NCBI GenBank assembly: GCA_019155185.1
Contig: CM032804.1
Coordinates: 5,118,492 to 5,182,491, forward strand
Length of the DNA: 64,000 nucleotides
Direction: 5' to 3'
Source of the DNA: Beaufortia kweichowensis
Lineage: Eukaryota; Chordata; Actinopteri; Cypriniformes; Gastromyzontidae
The first letter of the stretch is position 1; each line of letters begins with the position of its first letter. The position numbers were made by a program, and so were the translations under genes. The notes beneath the pieces were generated by a model that did not search any database, had not been told where the DNA came from, and saw only the letters and a list, made by a program, of their open reading frames with translations. Below, piece after piece: positions 36,201 to 51,200 of this stretch.

Positions 36201-39200
36201 CTAAAGTCATATACAGCTGGAATTGCATAAGGCTGAGAAGTATAAAAGAAATGTTATATTTGGTCCGAACTATTCCTTTAACTGCACTTCACCGTCAACC
36301 AGATTGTTGACTAGTACTAATCGAAGCACTCTGATTGGTCAGTGTTCTGCTTAAAACATGTTTCAGCAGGTCATCGGTCGGTAAAGTCAAAGTCTCCCTC
36401 CTCCGTCGGGTTGCTCTGAACATGTGCGCATGACCGCCTGCTGAGAGTGTGGGAAAGATCTAAGCTGAGGCCACAACCAGCAACTTTAGCACAAAGCAGA
36501 AAAGTGTGCCCATGGGTATTTGTGCAGCGAGCATAGAGAAGCATGATTGAGCACGGACATGTTAAGAGGCCTTAACCCCTCCCTTCCCAGCAGTGATTAC
36601 TATCGGCACAATTTTTCTCCAGTCTTCTCCAAATAAACAGCAGAAATAAAATCCAATTAAAGGCATCCCTCATGACCTGACACAAATATAGACCCTGATC
36701 GCTATGAAACAGCCAGAGAAGAGAAATGGCTGGAAGAAAAACATCTTCAGTATTAAGAAATCTAGTGAGCCACATGACATGAAAATAGTCCTGATAAATC
36801 TCTTCCTATTCTCAGTTCGATCAAAGGGTATTTGTGTCGACTTGGAAAAGAGTCTTTGTGAACAAAGCTTAGTGAAAGGGATAAATGCTTTCCAAGAGCT
36901 TCGGCAAGTCCATCAGGGATTCTTTTCACCTTGCAATTTGTTATATCTTGACAGTAAAACCTTCCTCGGCAGTGAACTGAGATCCTATTTAAGTGAAGTT
37001 TAACAGCCAGATCCAACAGCTGTGCTTTGTTGGTGGATAACTGTTCCACAGTGACTGAGAACAGACACATCACCAAATGTTTTCATTTTTCCCTCTGTAG
37101 GAAATATAACGTGCCATTACACAAATGTCAAATGCAACGGAATATAACATGCTGATTTAAAACAAATGTTCACCAAATCAATGAAAAAGTATTTTTTCAC
37201 CTTTATGTTGTTCAATTAAAACACTATAAAATGTACAAAGTGTTGGCAAGCCTAGTCCTTATTTACTTTAGCTGTATAGAAATGTAGATTAGACACTCTT
37301 GACACAGGTCTCTTGATCATATCCAAAGAAAATGTTTCCTCTGCAGAAGTAAAAAAATTCAATAAAGCAGAGTAAATAATAAAAGGATATTGATTTTTAA
37401 GATCAACTAGTACTTTAAACTTAAAAATATGATGATCCTCTCAAAAATATAAAATCTCCTCTGTAAATAACAGACTATGTAAATAATCCGCACAAAAAAA
37501 AACAGAGCTTGATTTCCTGGTTCTTGGAGTGGGATTAATTGTTTGGTTTGGAAGTGAGAGGAGAACTTCGATTAATCCCCCACATGAAGATCCATCACCT
37601 CCAGAACTTCACAGAACCTCGAGCTGCTCCCACACTGTTGATCTAGCTGTTACCCTACACCTTGCCTTTCATCTTTGCGGATAGCCTCATATTATGATTT
37701 TTGACTTGAAGGATACCAGTAGAAGGAAAATGGAAGAGTTTCAGGGAGCTCTGCAAACAATTCAGAGACTTACATTATGCCAGAGGTATGTTAATAAAAA
37801 CATGAGGTGTGTTCCTTGAAACAAAAGACTAAAGCCTATTGAAATCAAATAATATATATAATATGTACTTATATAATTAAATGTCAAAACATAATTGATT
37901 GATGTTAATGGAAAAACTGATTATATAATGAAATATAGTAATGTTTTGGTTATAAACAGGGTTATATTGAAAGAAAAAGCACTGATAGATGAGCTTGTTT
38001 TGACTAAAAACCTTGTCTATCATATAAATCTCTATAGCAACATGACACAAAAATAAAAGTAAAAAAAGACCAAATTATCAAACGCATGGACAATCTATGT
38101 AATACTATTCATAGGTCTCTGTCACATCTCACATTTGTCTCCTAATATTTGTAAGTCGCTTTGGATAAAAGCGTCAGCTAAATGCCTAAATGTAAATGTA
38201 AATTAGTAGCAGTCAATGGTGATTATTCACCATTGACTTACAGACTTCCTGTCCACGAACACCAGTCTTTTCCTAGATGAATATTTCTACCTGCCATGTC
38301 AATCTAATGCAGTGCCGAATGTCAGACCAGAAAAGGAGACATCTGCACCGCATACCCGGAAGATAACCGGAATTCACATGGTGTCAGAGTGACCCATGAC
38401 CTCTGAATCTCTGTAACGCGAGAATGTGTAAGACGTGTGAGAGTAAGCGCCGTCTTCCTCCTTCGGCATTATTTCCTGTGCCGTGTCTCGCCTCGATTGG
38501 ACGCTCTTCTTCTATCTTATCCTTTCGCCTAACGCCGGCCCCTCGGGGAGACTGACCCTAGACGGGCCTGGAAACAACCCACCGAGGAGTGGAATAAAAA
38601 CAGAGTGGGAGATTAAAAAAGTCAAGAAAAACAGTGTGGGTGTATGAAGTCTGCAACAACAGCTAAACATTCAAGGACACGGCTGTCTGTAAAGTCAGTT
38701 TTTCCTCTTCAAGTGCTGTGCTCCCTCTGGGTCTGTTTCCAATAAGGAACCAAGCCACTCGCCATCTGTTTCACAAGGGTTTAAAACTTAATATCTATTG
38801 CTAATCCTCACACTAGATCCCAGCAGTTTTCTCATGAACATGAAAGCGGTATTAAGTTGTGCGCTTTGCTAAACGTGCAGTCGGGGGACTCTGAGGTTGG
38901 TTTAGGACCTCCCTGTGCTCAATGTTCCCAAAGGATCTTTCATTGAACCTTTATTATTGTTCATTAAATCATTTTGAACACGAATTCAGTCCATACTCTA
39001 TAAAATACACACATATATTAATACAAAAATAGAGAAAAATCTGAAAGAAAAAGAAAAATGTTGGCCTAGTTCCTGTACGTTCTCCAAAAGTTAGTCATTT
39101 AAAAAAATAAATAATGATAATAATCATTACAGTGTAATACTTTAATCTCGGAGTAAAGAATATCTCAAAGATACCCTTTTTAAACACGTTCTCAGATTTG

Positions 39201-42200
39201 CATGTTTTAAACCGTGAAACTTCCTTAGACTAAAAACGAACTGCAGACAGGTCCGCAAATCTTTCCTTTCCTAACAACCTTGATAGACTACTTAGGCGTA
39301 TAATCTCCAACCTAGGAATGTCAAGGCGCTAGAAGTGTTTGTCATGGGCATATCAAACATCGGCCTGCAGAGTACTTAGACTAAGTTGTACTATAATGGC
39401 TTAGATAGGGAAGACAGACAGATAGGACACTAGAGGAGCAGGCCAAAATGAGCATGCATTTATCTCTCCTGACAGTCTGTCTGAAGATAGCAAATGACAG
39501 ATGACAGGGCAGTCTGAGAAATCAAGCTGAATGCACTGGTGACACCTCTCAGAGTCAAAAGCCATTCTGCACTGTCACTTCCATTATGCCTCCTGAGAAA
39601 TGACGGGCCAGAGTAATGTTAGCGAGGACATGAAGACCAGAAAAGGGATGTCGGTGTGATGATCAAGTTAGAAAGCTGGAAGCATTGAGTTTACTGCTGT
39701 TTGAAGTGTTGGATTACAGGTCAAGATTCATTTAGAAGAGATAAATAAATTGCTTTGGGTCACTTTGGGTAAGACGGTCTGTTACATGAATAAATGAGAA
39801 TGCAAAGTGGTAAACAGCACAGTGATTTTTGACACACTTATTAAATTAAAATCTTTTACCTTAATGAAAAGTGACTTTCTTAAAGAAAAAAATGCAGTAG
39901 ATTCTCACACAGGGAAAATGAGAATTACATGGGACAGGGAATTCAATTCAGTTCAAATCAAATTTATGTATATAGCACATTTTACAACGCTTTGAAGAGA
40001 AAGCCAAAAACAACAGTAAAGTAATAAATATTTAGAGTTTATACAGAGTAAAATTCAGTATAATTGCAGTGTATATCCATATTATTCCCCAATCAATGAA
40101 ATATCACAGAGATCATTATTCTATCATAAGATAAAGAGGTAATAGATGCCCTACACACTATTTATCATAGAAGACGTCTGTCTTAGTTACTTTTACAAAA
40201 CCAGTCAAGAACACTTTTAGTGCACAATTCATGCACAATTATAGTAAAATTATACCTGCAATGAATAATTTTCACTTCATCTAATAAATCATTATTATAA
40301 ACGTACTGTTGTCAATGGAGTGAAACAGAGAGTTTATGTAGTTGCTCAATAACTGAAAGTTATGGATTACAGCATTAAGTACACATCATTATATTTGTTG
40401 TACTGAGTAGCATAAATGAATGTGCTTCTTTTTCATTTGAAAAAAGTGTGTTATGACAGAACGATTTCCATTACCTTATTACAGAAATGAAAAATAGAAA
40501 CATTTTGCATTTCAGTAATGAGAATTTGGCTATGGGAATATACTGTTGTAAAAATAAAATCGCAATACAAACATTTGAATGGTTCAGATGTTGCTGAAAA
40601 ACGTTGTTTGCTTCAGAAGAACAGGCCAGTGGAAAGTGAGCATCAAAGCAAAGACTGCCATCAAATACACAGTACATGTTTATTTAGACAGGATGTAACA
40701 TGTTACATAACAGCTACCCAAATATAGTTAAACATACATGTGTGTTTTCATCTCACTTCCAGATGCCTTCAACAGAGGAAATATTATAATTGCTTTAAAG
40801 TCATTTTTAAAGTTTGCGTGAATACAGCAGATGAACGAGAACAACTGGGGTTTAAAAGCAGCAAAATGTCATGAAGACGCTTAGTAGCAAAGCTATTTAT
40901 CTACATCTGCCTCATTACATGCTTTTCATTGCACTCGGTCTATAAGAAAAAACTGAGGAATTATTCAAATGTTTTTGGGGAAGCAATGGCTACAAATATC
41001 TCAGCCAAGATCCACAAAACATCTGGTCAGTTTGCCTTCATCAATCTCGCCATTACCGATTAACTGTCGTAATTAACCGGAACTCTCTCTGAACCGTGAA
41101 TGACATTGTGTCTGGATTTCCTCCATTTATTCACTTCTCATACATTTCAGTCCGGGCTCTGCTATCAATGCCTCAGCCCAGCTGTGTGAATAGGTCTAGC
41201 TATGTTCCGGGGTGGAGCGTGTTCCCTGTTGACCGGGAGGCAACCGAGCAACAATAGGGCATTATTTACTGGGAGAAAAGTTCTCCCAATGCTCAGCACT
41301 TCTCTATGCTCGTTCGTTTATTACACACACTCGTATACGGATTGACTTTAATTACAGAGTGTGAATAAACCAGGCATCTATTGACTAAGCATACTTCACT
41401 CCAGCGGCCAGAAACACTCAGCAGTAATCACGACCACATCCGCTGGAGGGAAAAAACAGATTGGTATAATAAGAATTGGAGTGATATAAGTGTTAAGTCT
41501 GCAAATAAAACATGTACATCTATATGTAACATACAGTGACATTTGTAAAGTCAGATGAGTCTTATTTTTTGGGCATTACAGGATACATTACAGATAATGA
41601 TTTTTTGGCCTAATCCCTTCAGGCCAAATAAAACTGATATTATTCTTTTGGTTTTGGAGTGAAATATGACTTGGTCGTTTCTTTGTGGGATTTACAGCGC
41701 TAGTTCTTGACAGAATTGGATATGCATTGGCTTCTGGTTGTGTTTTGTTGATGTCTAAGCTATCTGTGGTATTGGGGAGGTGAACCGGTCCCTGGAGATC
41801 TACGCTGCAAGTGCTCTGGAATGTGATTTGTATTGCTTATCTCCAGCTCTTCTGCGGACGGCTTATGTTCTGCTGTAAGCCATCGCTCCAGACCAGTTCA
41901 GTAAACAAATACACCCTTCCTCTGTATGGGTTCACTTTATATATTTTGGATTGCATAGGACCATCAAACAACTGAAATGGGACCCACATTTAGAGTGGAA
42001 AGACGGAAAAATACAGAAAGCAGACCAAGGCCTGGCGTGAACTACAAGAGACATCGTAAACTATTGAAGATCACACGGCATAGTTGCTCGGTCAGACGTG
42101 AGATCCCAGAAATCATGTTTAAAAGTTATGGTAGAAGTGTAGTAGCAGCGAGCTCACCAAAACCCATCCTATTCCCAGCCGTGAAGAATTTAAGACACAT

Positions 42201-45200
42201 CCCAGGACATCAATCTCCCTAAGGAATGTTAAAGGCTGCCCAGCTTTTGGACAGCAGGGGTATCTTTCCTGGGTCAAGCTATTGAAATTTCACTGGGGTG
42301 GGATTGTAAAGTCTTCATTTGGCTCCTTGTGTAAATTAGATAAGATCCTCACTCGCTGGAATGTCTTTAGAGCACGTTTAGAGATGTTCTGTTTGGACAA
42401 TGAATGAAACTCTAGTTGTATGTGTTGAAGCTCACATAAACCCCACCGTCAGTTTGGAAAGGCTCTGTGTGTAATGACGACCCCTCCCTGTTCTCTACAC
42501 TCTTACAAAGAGACATTACTCCTCCTTGCAGATACTTTTATTGGCAAAAGCCCAGCGAGTATCTCCGACTTCACTTGGCTGTCATACAGTTGAGCTTTTG
42601 CTTGTGAAACTCTTTCTTTAGACAGGTGCTACAAAACGATAAGGTGGATGAACTGAAATGCTTCTCTATTTATTTGATCCTGATAAATGTGGTGAAAAGA
42701 TTTCCTCAAGCATTTTTATTACTGTAATACATGGCAATAATAAATGAAGTGCCAAAATAGCTTACATTTTTCCAAAAACACAATTTATTTATCTTCAAAA
42801 ATGTATCTTTTTTAATCTTTGGGGTAAAATATTTATGTCAGTTATGTTCAATATAAAATTCACCTAATACAAAAACGTAGGTATTAAAGGTATAGAATTA
42901 ACATAAGATTAAACTAAATCTTTCCACATCGTAATCTTTAAATACACATTTTTAGCTTTTTAAAAACGTTTTCTTGTATTCCAAGTAAACTGATAAGATT
43001 AATTAATCTTCTCTTTCAACCATGATGATTAGGTTTCAGAGTTTCATACAGATTAATCAATATTATCAGTTGAAATACAAGTGGCTTACCAGTAAACCCT
43101 TTTTTAAAAAAACAAAAAATGTGTATTTAAGGATTATGGTGTGTTTGTCAGAAAGGAATTTATGATGGCTCTGACTCAACTGTGGTGAAGCTGTATTGCA
43201 CAGACAGATCTGTTCGCTCGTCCGGGTCGTGGATGAGAGCCAGTGTGGTTTCTTAGGGGGCAGCAGTGTCAGCTTTTAACAAAGCAGCTTTACAGACTTC
43301 CTGTCCACGAACTCTCTACAGCCTCTCTAAGCAAAGCAACGTTTGTGTCCAATCACAATATGACCAGAGCCCCATTCCCTCTAACAGCGAGTCTTATGAT
43401 TTTGGCAGCCAACTTGACAATGGATCGAGTCCATATTTTTGTATTTTAATATGCAATAGTCTCACACATTAAAGTCTGTTTTTCCTCATAAATACCATTA
43501 AAAGATCTCCTTATGCACAAATCATGTCAGTGAACCGTTAAAACAATCAAACAGATTCAGCATGATTTATACAGATTAGTCAGAAACTCTATATAATTCT
43601 GAATTCATCACATTCAATGCTCATGCAGATTTCTGACATTTAGAGTTGCATACTGACAAAAAGTGTTTGTTTCTCATGGTCAATGCCAATGCTTTTCCCT
43701 GATGAGATCCTGTGATAGACTACAACCAACTGCTTCAAGCGTCGAAGGACCTCCTTCGCCCCCGCGCAATCCTCCCATGCAAAAAACGGAGGAAACACTG
43801 GACATTGAGGAGGAATCTGGGCCAAGTTTCTAACAAAGAGATGGCTGGAGTAATGCTGCCTGCCTATACATTGTCTAATTGGCATTACTATTTCAGAGAT
43901 GATCTCATTTTTGATCTCATAATCATGTACAACTTGCACTGCACTGCGAATGTAAGTAAAATGTATTTCATTGAGGGAAACAGGACCAGCATGTATACAG
44001 ATGCACCGTTGTTTGGGGTAGAAACAAAGAGGATGTGACGGACAAGGCTCATGCATTGGACTTTGGTCAGTATTGAGAATATAAGTGTTTTGGTGTGACA
44101 GGCCGAGCACTGTAATGTCCTCCCACTCACAGTCTTCTGAATGCACTCACAAACAAGCAAGCCTTCACATCACAGACAGAACAAAAGAGACCGAGCGAGG
44201 AAGGGCCACAAACCTCTTGGCCCAGCCATCCAGTTTAACGTAATGACCCGCAGAGGGTCAATAGACTCATGTCACGGATTAAAAAGAAAAACAGCAGGGT
44301 CAAACTCCACGGATGTGTCATTAATGCAAAACATGTCAATAGATTTTAAAAGTTGGATAAACTTCTACCCTAGAATTTAAACTGAGTCATGTTTCGTGGA
44401 AATATATATTACAGTAAATTGGCTTCATCCACATTTACGATATGAGTGGTTTTGCCTCTGACGCAATTGCAAAGTTAAATCTAAATCTAAAGCAGATTAA
44501 ATTATCTTTTCTAATGAGGATACAGTCTGTACAACAATACAGTCTGTGTCTCATCACAGTAGCGATGGGTGTGTTAGAGAGCCGATGACGATGATGTAAA
44601 CTCACAAAAGCAGGGGGTTTCGAGGGCAGATCTCTGTCCACAGATGAATAACTCACATCAGAGCCAAAGACAGAAATCTGATTATTTAGCAGATTACAGC
44701 TGTCTGCTCTCAGCCTTTGAAATTAGTATGACAGCAACAAAGGGTCAGGAACAGGGGCGGAGCTTGTCTTTTTGGTATGCGGGAGCAAGTTAGAAAGCCT
44801 AGGATAGTTCCAAGCTCCAAAAATTGAAGTCTGATATCAAATAACCTTTTGTCAAATAACCCAAATTGAATGCATAATTGATTCAAAAAAGCTTACAAGA
44901 AAAATCTTTAAACCATGCACAAAGGGAAACCTCTGTCATTTCCTCACAGGTTTCCTCACCGTCTATCCTGTCCTCCATCCTGCTCAAGTGACCTATTTCT
45001 AACAAAGCTTAAAGATTCATAAAGATCTAAAGGTGTAGTGACAGAAACATGCACGTGAATCGTTTCGCTCCACTGTTCTGTCACAGATATTTCAGCATGA
45101 GACTCCTGTGCACAGCTTCTCAAGTCATTAGAGTCCTGTGGCAACATACACGCTGAGCTGAGACACATAAATAAGTCATGCTTTTCTGCACTCAGCAGGT

Positions 45201-48200
45201 TTAATAAAAGCCCTGCGTACGGCTTAAATAGTTAGTCCAACAATTTCCATCCTCTTGACACGGATATATGTGTATTCCCCTTCAATATGGATAAAATAGA
45301 GTGTGCATTTCGCCCCATGCAACAGAAGCTCATAAATGATATAGGCTATATCTGTTGTGTATTTGGTGTGGTCTAGATGCTGAAGATCTGCCACAGTAAC
45401 TTAAAAACAATAATAGAACTAAACAATAAATAATTTATTATGAGCAGATACGTAAAGAGCCACATGGCACGTCCTGTGAACAGTGTTATCCAAAAAGCAC
45501 AGGATCTCAGGAAACGTGCTACGACTGCACTCACCAGCTGAAATTCGCTCCGTCGTCCATAGGCTTCCTGGATTCCACTATCGCTCCACAGTGCCTGCAG
45601 GGCCGGTACATACAGCTGAAAGGTGCAGGGTTCAACAGGCATTCCTGCTTTGTTTTCAAAGGACATGACAAACATTCCATGCTTCTCGTTCTCTGAGTTC
45701 TGCCAGCGAACGCCAAGCTTGTCTCGGGCATCCACAAGTACCCGCATCCCCTTTGAGAAAGAGAAAGACAAAGAGATTAAGATGAAGATAGAGGTCAATG
45801 GCATTTTCTTTGTTTGAAGTGTATAACCGCAACAGGGTCTTTTGTCTTATGGAACTGAGGGTTCATAACAGGAAGTTGGATGAAATAATATAACATAATC
45901 TTCATGTACATCAGCAGCCCACTTTACACCTCTGTAAATGTCCCATGCTAAGTTGTAAATCAGTTTAAGTAAAAATTTCAGAGATACACAAGTTTAATGT
46001 TATGTTTGATGATATGACATCATAACCATGGGCATAATAATATATGATAAACATATAACCATGAACTTGGCCTGTCAAGTGAATACAGAGGTTAGATATT
46101 CAGGCAATAATTTATACATAAAAGTTAGAATTAGGAAATTAAAAATGATTTGCTTTCTTAATAACAACACAATACATGAATGCATAGTATCACTCACTCT
46201 TTATATTTTACTTGTTTATATTTTTAGGCACAAAAGTAAAAAGGCACAAAAGTAAATCTAAATCTAGAGGTCATAGAGACTGTACTTTTATGTAAATTTC
46301 TTGTAAGCCATTTCTGACATTACATAAACAACATAACTATAACATTGACAAAACGGTAGAATTTAAATGATAAATAAGATGCCACAAATGTTAAATACAC
46401 ATCACTCTCAGTATTAGTTAAGACACATTTCTAGTTGTTCTTTTTATAAATGTATGCTTCTGATAGTCTTTTGTCTGTGTAATAATTAAATACTATTTTT
46501 TTTAATTCGCTCTAAGTTCCAGAAAGCTCCATTGAGAACAGCAAACCCACTAAAACTAAACTTCTGCGATAATCCTCGCCGCTTCCAAGCATAACAACAA
46601 GTACACAAAATCCTGAGCACAGCCCTTGGCAGTAACCGCAAGGGATGGGCTCTGTGGACGAGCAGGAATATCATGAGACATTCTGTAAATGTAACATAAG
46701 GCCATTGACTTCATAATAATCAGTGCAGTAATATCAACTGAGCTAAATCCTCCCTGCAGCCGCTTTTACCCTCTTTCATTTTCTGCCCGGCCTAAAACAG
46801 CCTGATGTTCACAGTCCCAAAAGGAAGCCTTGTCTCTTCCTCTTCTTTACAGATCCACATATGAATCATCCAGAGCTTAAATGTGCCCTGGGCAAGCGTA
46901 TGCTACAGTAATTCGAGTACTATGCCAGCTTTAGTCTCATAACAAGATAAAGGGTCCCTCAGGCACAGGTGCTTCATTAAATCTGCCTGATCTTTCCTCA
47001 GAAGAGTCTGTTTAATGGGACAGTTCACCCCATCATTTACTTACTCTCATGTCAAACCTGTGTGACTTTTTTAGAACCCAAAAAAAGAAATTTTAAAGAA
47101 TGTAGGTACACCATTGGGCTCCTACTGACTTACAAAACCACTGAGACATCTCCCAAAATATCTTCTTTTGTGTTCCACAGAAGAAAAAGTCATATACAGA
47201 TTTGAATAAATAATGACTGATTTGAATTTTGGGGAAAACTATCACTTTGATTATTTCCTATCAAGACTAGACAGACTAGGAATGATAACTCCTTCAGTCC
47301 ATCTGCATAAACAAATGATCTGTAAACAAGACGCATGCACTGTAAAACCAATAAAACAGCAAGGCAGTGACAGGAAATGAATGTGGTACAGTCTCGTTAG
47401 TCTGGCTGTCTCCTCTAAATCCTGAGATACCTCAACGCCTAGCCATCAAACAGTTGACAAATGTAAACCGTTGTTCATGTTCAAGTCCTCCCTGCTGATA
47501 GTCTTTAATGCCCTTAATAGTGTGCTTTGCTCCAGGATTGTCAACCACCCCTCAGGGTACTTTCATATAAGCCAAACCTAATTACACTTCATTATTTCAC
47601 TTTTTTCCTATTCCTTCTTTTTCCTTTTTGACTTTGTTTGTCTCCAAGAGGCAGCCCCCAATCCTAAACTCTCCAACCCACCCACCAAACTGTGACCTTT
47701 CACCCACTTCTGGCCACCACTATCTGAGTAGACGTATCCTCCTGTCCTCCTTGGCTGGATCAATTGACACAGTCGTGGTGAGAAGAGAGAGAAAGCGGTG
47801 AGCTTGTTTTATCACAGTGAAGAGGTCAGTTACAGGGCTTCCAATCTCTTCCTGAGTCGTGGCAAAGTCCCAAAAATAGCTCCAAAAACCACTAAAACCC
47901 CACCTCACCGCAAGCGAGGATCCTAGTGTTTCTGAAAAGTCTCCTATAAATTAAACCTTTGCTGCTTGTTTTCAATGGCATCTTCCAGACTTTTGGGCTG
48001 TTTTTAAAGCCGCTGAAGACTTTTTCCATGGGATGAAGTTCTAAAGCTCAATAGATATGCTCTTTGTTGTGTTTTGAAAACCAGGGAATTCCCAAACATC
48101 TGGGCACATATAAGAGCACATACAATCAAATTTTCTGTTGAAATGCAAATCTTACAGAGAATCACAACTGTTGGCCATCATCTGATACGCATTAGACAGG

Positions 48201-51200
48201 CGCAGTTCTTCTGCCAGTGGTGGTAGAGACAGAGCTTTGATTTTGCAGCGTAAGCAGATGCGGAGAGGGATCCAGGAACCCGCTCGCGAGTTCCCCACCG
48301 CTGAGCAGCCACAGCTAAATCAGCAACAACTCCTAAGCCATAAACAAGCCGTCTGTGAAGGAACCTCCCAAGACTTTGGTCACAGAGGAACTCTCAGATT
48401 TATCACACAGGAAGATAGGCTTGATATATGCTTGCTCCCAGTGTCACCCTTCAACCACTTCCTGTATCCTCCCCCGCAAGCAGAATTTAATCCTTTCTCT
48501 ATGTTGAGGAGCAACTTGGTTGGTTTGGTACAACTGCTTAGTAACCTGCTCACTGTTTCCCCACAGACACTCATTTTGGGATGTTGCACAAACACGTTCT
48601 GAGCAGTTACTAAATACCAGAACTATTTTCTCAAGGATGTAGTAAACAGAGAAAATGATCCACCGCCAACAGTGTCCCTTTGCACAAGAGGGGATGGAGA
48701 TCAAGAGATCCTGAATAGATGAAGTCTTTGATGGTTCTGAGTGATGAGTGAAGTGTACGAGGGGCCAAACAGAGGTGAGATCTTATCTGTGACCTAACGC
48801 ACCATGTCAGTTTCAGGTCACTCTTTAGATCACTCTTCCATCAAAAACAGCGTTTTAAAGAGTCACCAAGAGCTTAAACAAAGATAGATAGCTACTGATC
48901 TAATTTAGGAAGTTATAAATTCTTAGGCATGACTTAAAAACAATACGACAGAGAAGTTACAAACTGCCTGTGGTGCATCAAATCAGTTATCTGAATAACA
49001 TGAAACTGTATTTGCAATACATTTACCATAAATGTAAATTTTGATAAAAATGCACTGATGAACACTTCCAGGGACATTTACTAAAAAGTAAATAGTAAAT
49101 CCAAAAAAAGTCAAATAAAAAAATATCTCCGCATCTCCACAAATGATGTCGTAATACCCAGATTACTAGAAGCATCTGTGAGGTGGTAAAAAGACCTTTG
49201 CTTCTGTGATGTGTCTCCAAAATGAAGATAACCCTATCCTTAAAACAACCAATAATTTGATCAGCACGTAGGCTAGGATCTGCTCATGCAAATGTTAAAC
49301 TCTGGGACTGTTTGTTCTAGGTTTTTCTTCAGTTGGGGAAAAGTCTGGACTGTTGTTGCTCCAAAATGGTATCAGTGAAACAAACATCACTGGTCCTGTC
49401 ATCATTCTTAAGCCTTCAGAGGGATGGGCTGAACCGCTGGGTGATGACAAATGGTCAGAAGGGAGATGATGGGACAACTGAATGGTCATTGTTTGGGGCA
49501 TTCGCTGTCTCTGTGCTGAGGAGAGGCATTTCCTCTGGCTCTGAGGAGCCCACAGAGACTGCCATTGTGAAGCTATTCAAATCTGACCTTGACTTTCCTG
49601 ATGACAAACAAAGTCACCAGCCCAGTTTTCAATCTAGACTGTGGAATAAAAGTATATCACATAATTTTCTTTTACTGGGCATTTTTTTACACAAACGGTT
49701 TGCCTAAACAGCGTTTTAGGACGCGTTTTAAGTAAGTCTGATGTAACTTAAAAAAGACAAAAAACATTTTTACCTAAATTATTACAAAAATTGATCAATT
49801 ATTGTAGTGCCATAAGTTTATAAAGAATTAATACAATTTTGTTACTTAAGTGAAGATACTGCAAACTATAACGAGCATCAAAGTTTGAATTCACCTATTA
49901 ATTTTAATATGATTTCAATCTTTGACATGACTTTACTCAGAATATATTAAACCAATGTTAAATTCTCACAGAATATTCTTTACATTACACAGAATGATTT
50001 TATGTAGAAAACAAAAAAAAACACAAAAACCCACCATAAATAGCACTACATTGTCTGTTGAAACATTAATATAAACACAGTTGGTTATGTCTACAGCAAA
50101 TGTAAACAGAAGAGTCAAACTGGGTAGATTTGCTTAATATCAGATCTGTGCATTAGGCCTTGCAGTGTGCCTTCAGCAACTTTCTCTTATATTATACAGA
50201 GCGTTTCATGTCCCACAGAGGTGTTTTCTAACAGCTACAGTTTAGTGCCGGGTTGTGAAAAGAAGCACAAAACGCTTCTTCACGCTCAATTGCTTTTGAC
50301 TGGCAAGGCAGTGATTGGAGCGTGTAATCACTGCAAACACATACATACAGTCTGTTTTGTGCTGCTGGTAGTACTAAGTATGGCCTAAATATCACACTAA
50401 ACTGTGGACTTTGTATAGATTTACATGTATTCATTTGGTAGTCAATACCATTTTTTTAGTATAAAAATTTGGTATGCAATTTTTATCCAAAGCAACTGAC
50501 CGTCATTTACAATTGGTTTATTCTGCTGGATGGTCTTGAAGGATTCAAACTCAGGATGATTGTGCAAACGCACAAATGCTTCAAAACACTGACCTGAACA
50601 TTGCCTTAGACATTAATGCTAGAGATTAGCACTGAATTATAATCTTTTCCTTAGCTCATCTGTCATTCTGTAGTATAAGGGTCTTTTTGAAAATAAACTG
50701 AGATGACATCATCTACACAAAGAAAGCTCAGTTCTGCTGGTTTTCTCCCCAGGTTCTTTATGGGTTTATAGGAGGATCTGATCACAATCAGCCTCAGTGG
50801 AACAAAATGTCTCCATCATGACCATGTACGACATAGGCTCCAGGAGTCACTCCTTCCCTGAGACCTCTGCTCAAAACAGTACACAAGAACATTTCTCTGG
50901 CTGTGGGAATAACATGGTGTGACACGATTTGATATTTGACAGTTTGGCTTACATGTGCTCAGTAGACAAAATCTTGGAGATGAAACATTTGACTGCATTA
51001 ACATCATGAGAAAATAACCTTTTTATCTATCCTTTCCATAAAAAGCAAGATTCATCCCCAGATCCAAACCTCTGCTCTGGCAGAGCTGCTTTTGACCAAA
51101 ATGTGGGTAAGATAACAAGACCAAACACAGGAACAGTTATAATTTCCCCACAGTTTTCCACTAAATGAATGCGCATTATAGTCGGCCAAAATAGAGATAT

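Larger units (their letters stand above)
34359..45534 (-). other. gna12 intron 2, 11.2 kb
   Basis: This is the longest intron. It holds MITE remnants (about 36100-36281), a SINE tail (38135-38202), a retroposon-end-like segment (39942-40020) and a 210-base palindrome (42929-43138). No nested gene is supported on either strand. The longest antisense and sense frames lack any recognisable domain. CpG-rich patches at about 36400 and 38440-38560 could be enhancers, but that is a guess. Confidence 0.5.

Noticed and set aside
43640..44146. 168-codon minus-strand frame in gna12 intron 2
   Set aside because: No recognisable domain, no splice partners, and low likelihood of being an exon of gna12 because the four known exons already join in phase.
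49333..49707. 124-codon plus-strand frame in gna12 intron 1
   Set aside because: No conserved motif, no promoter or splice evidence.
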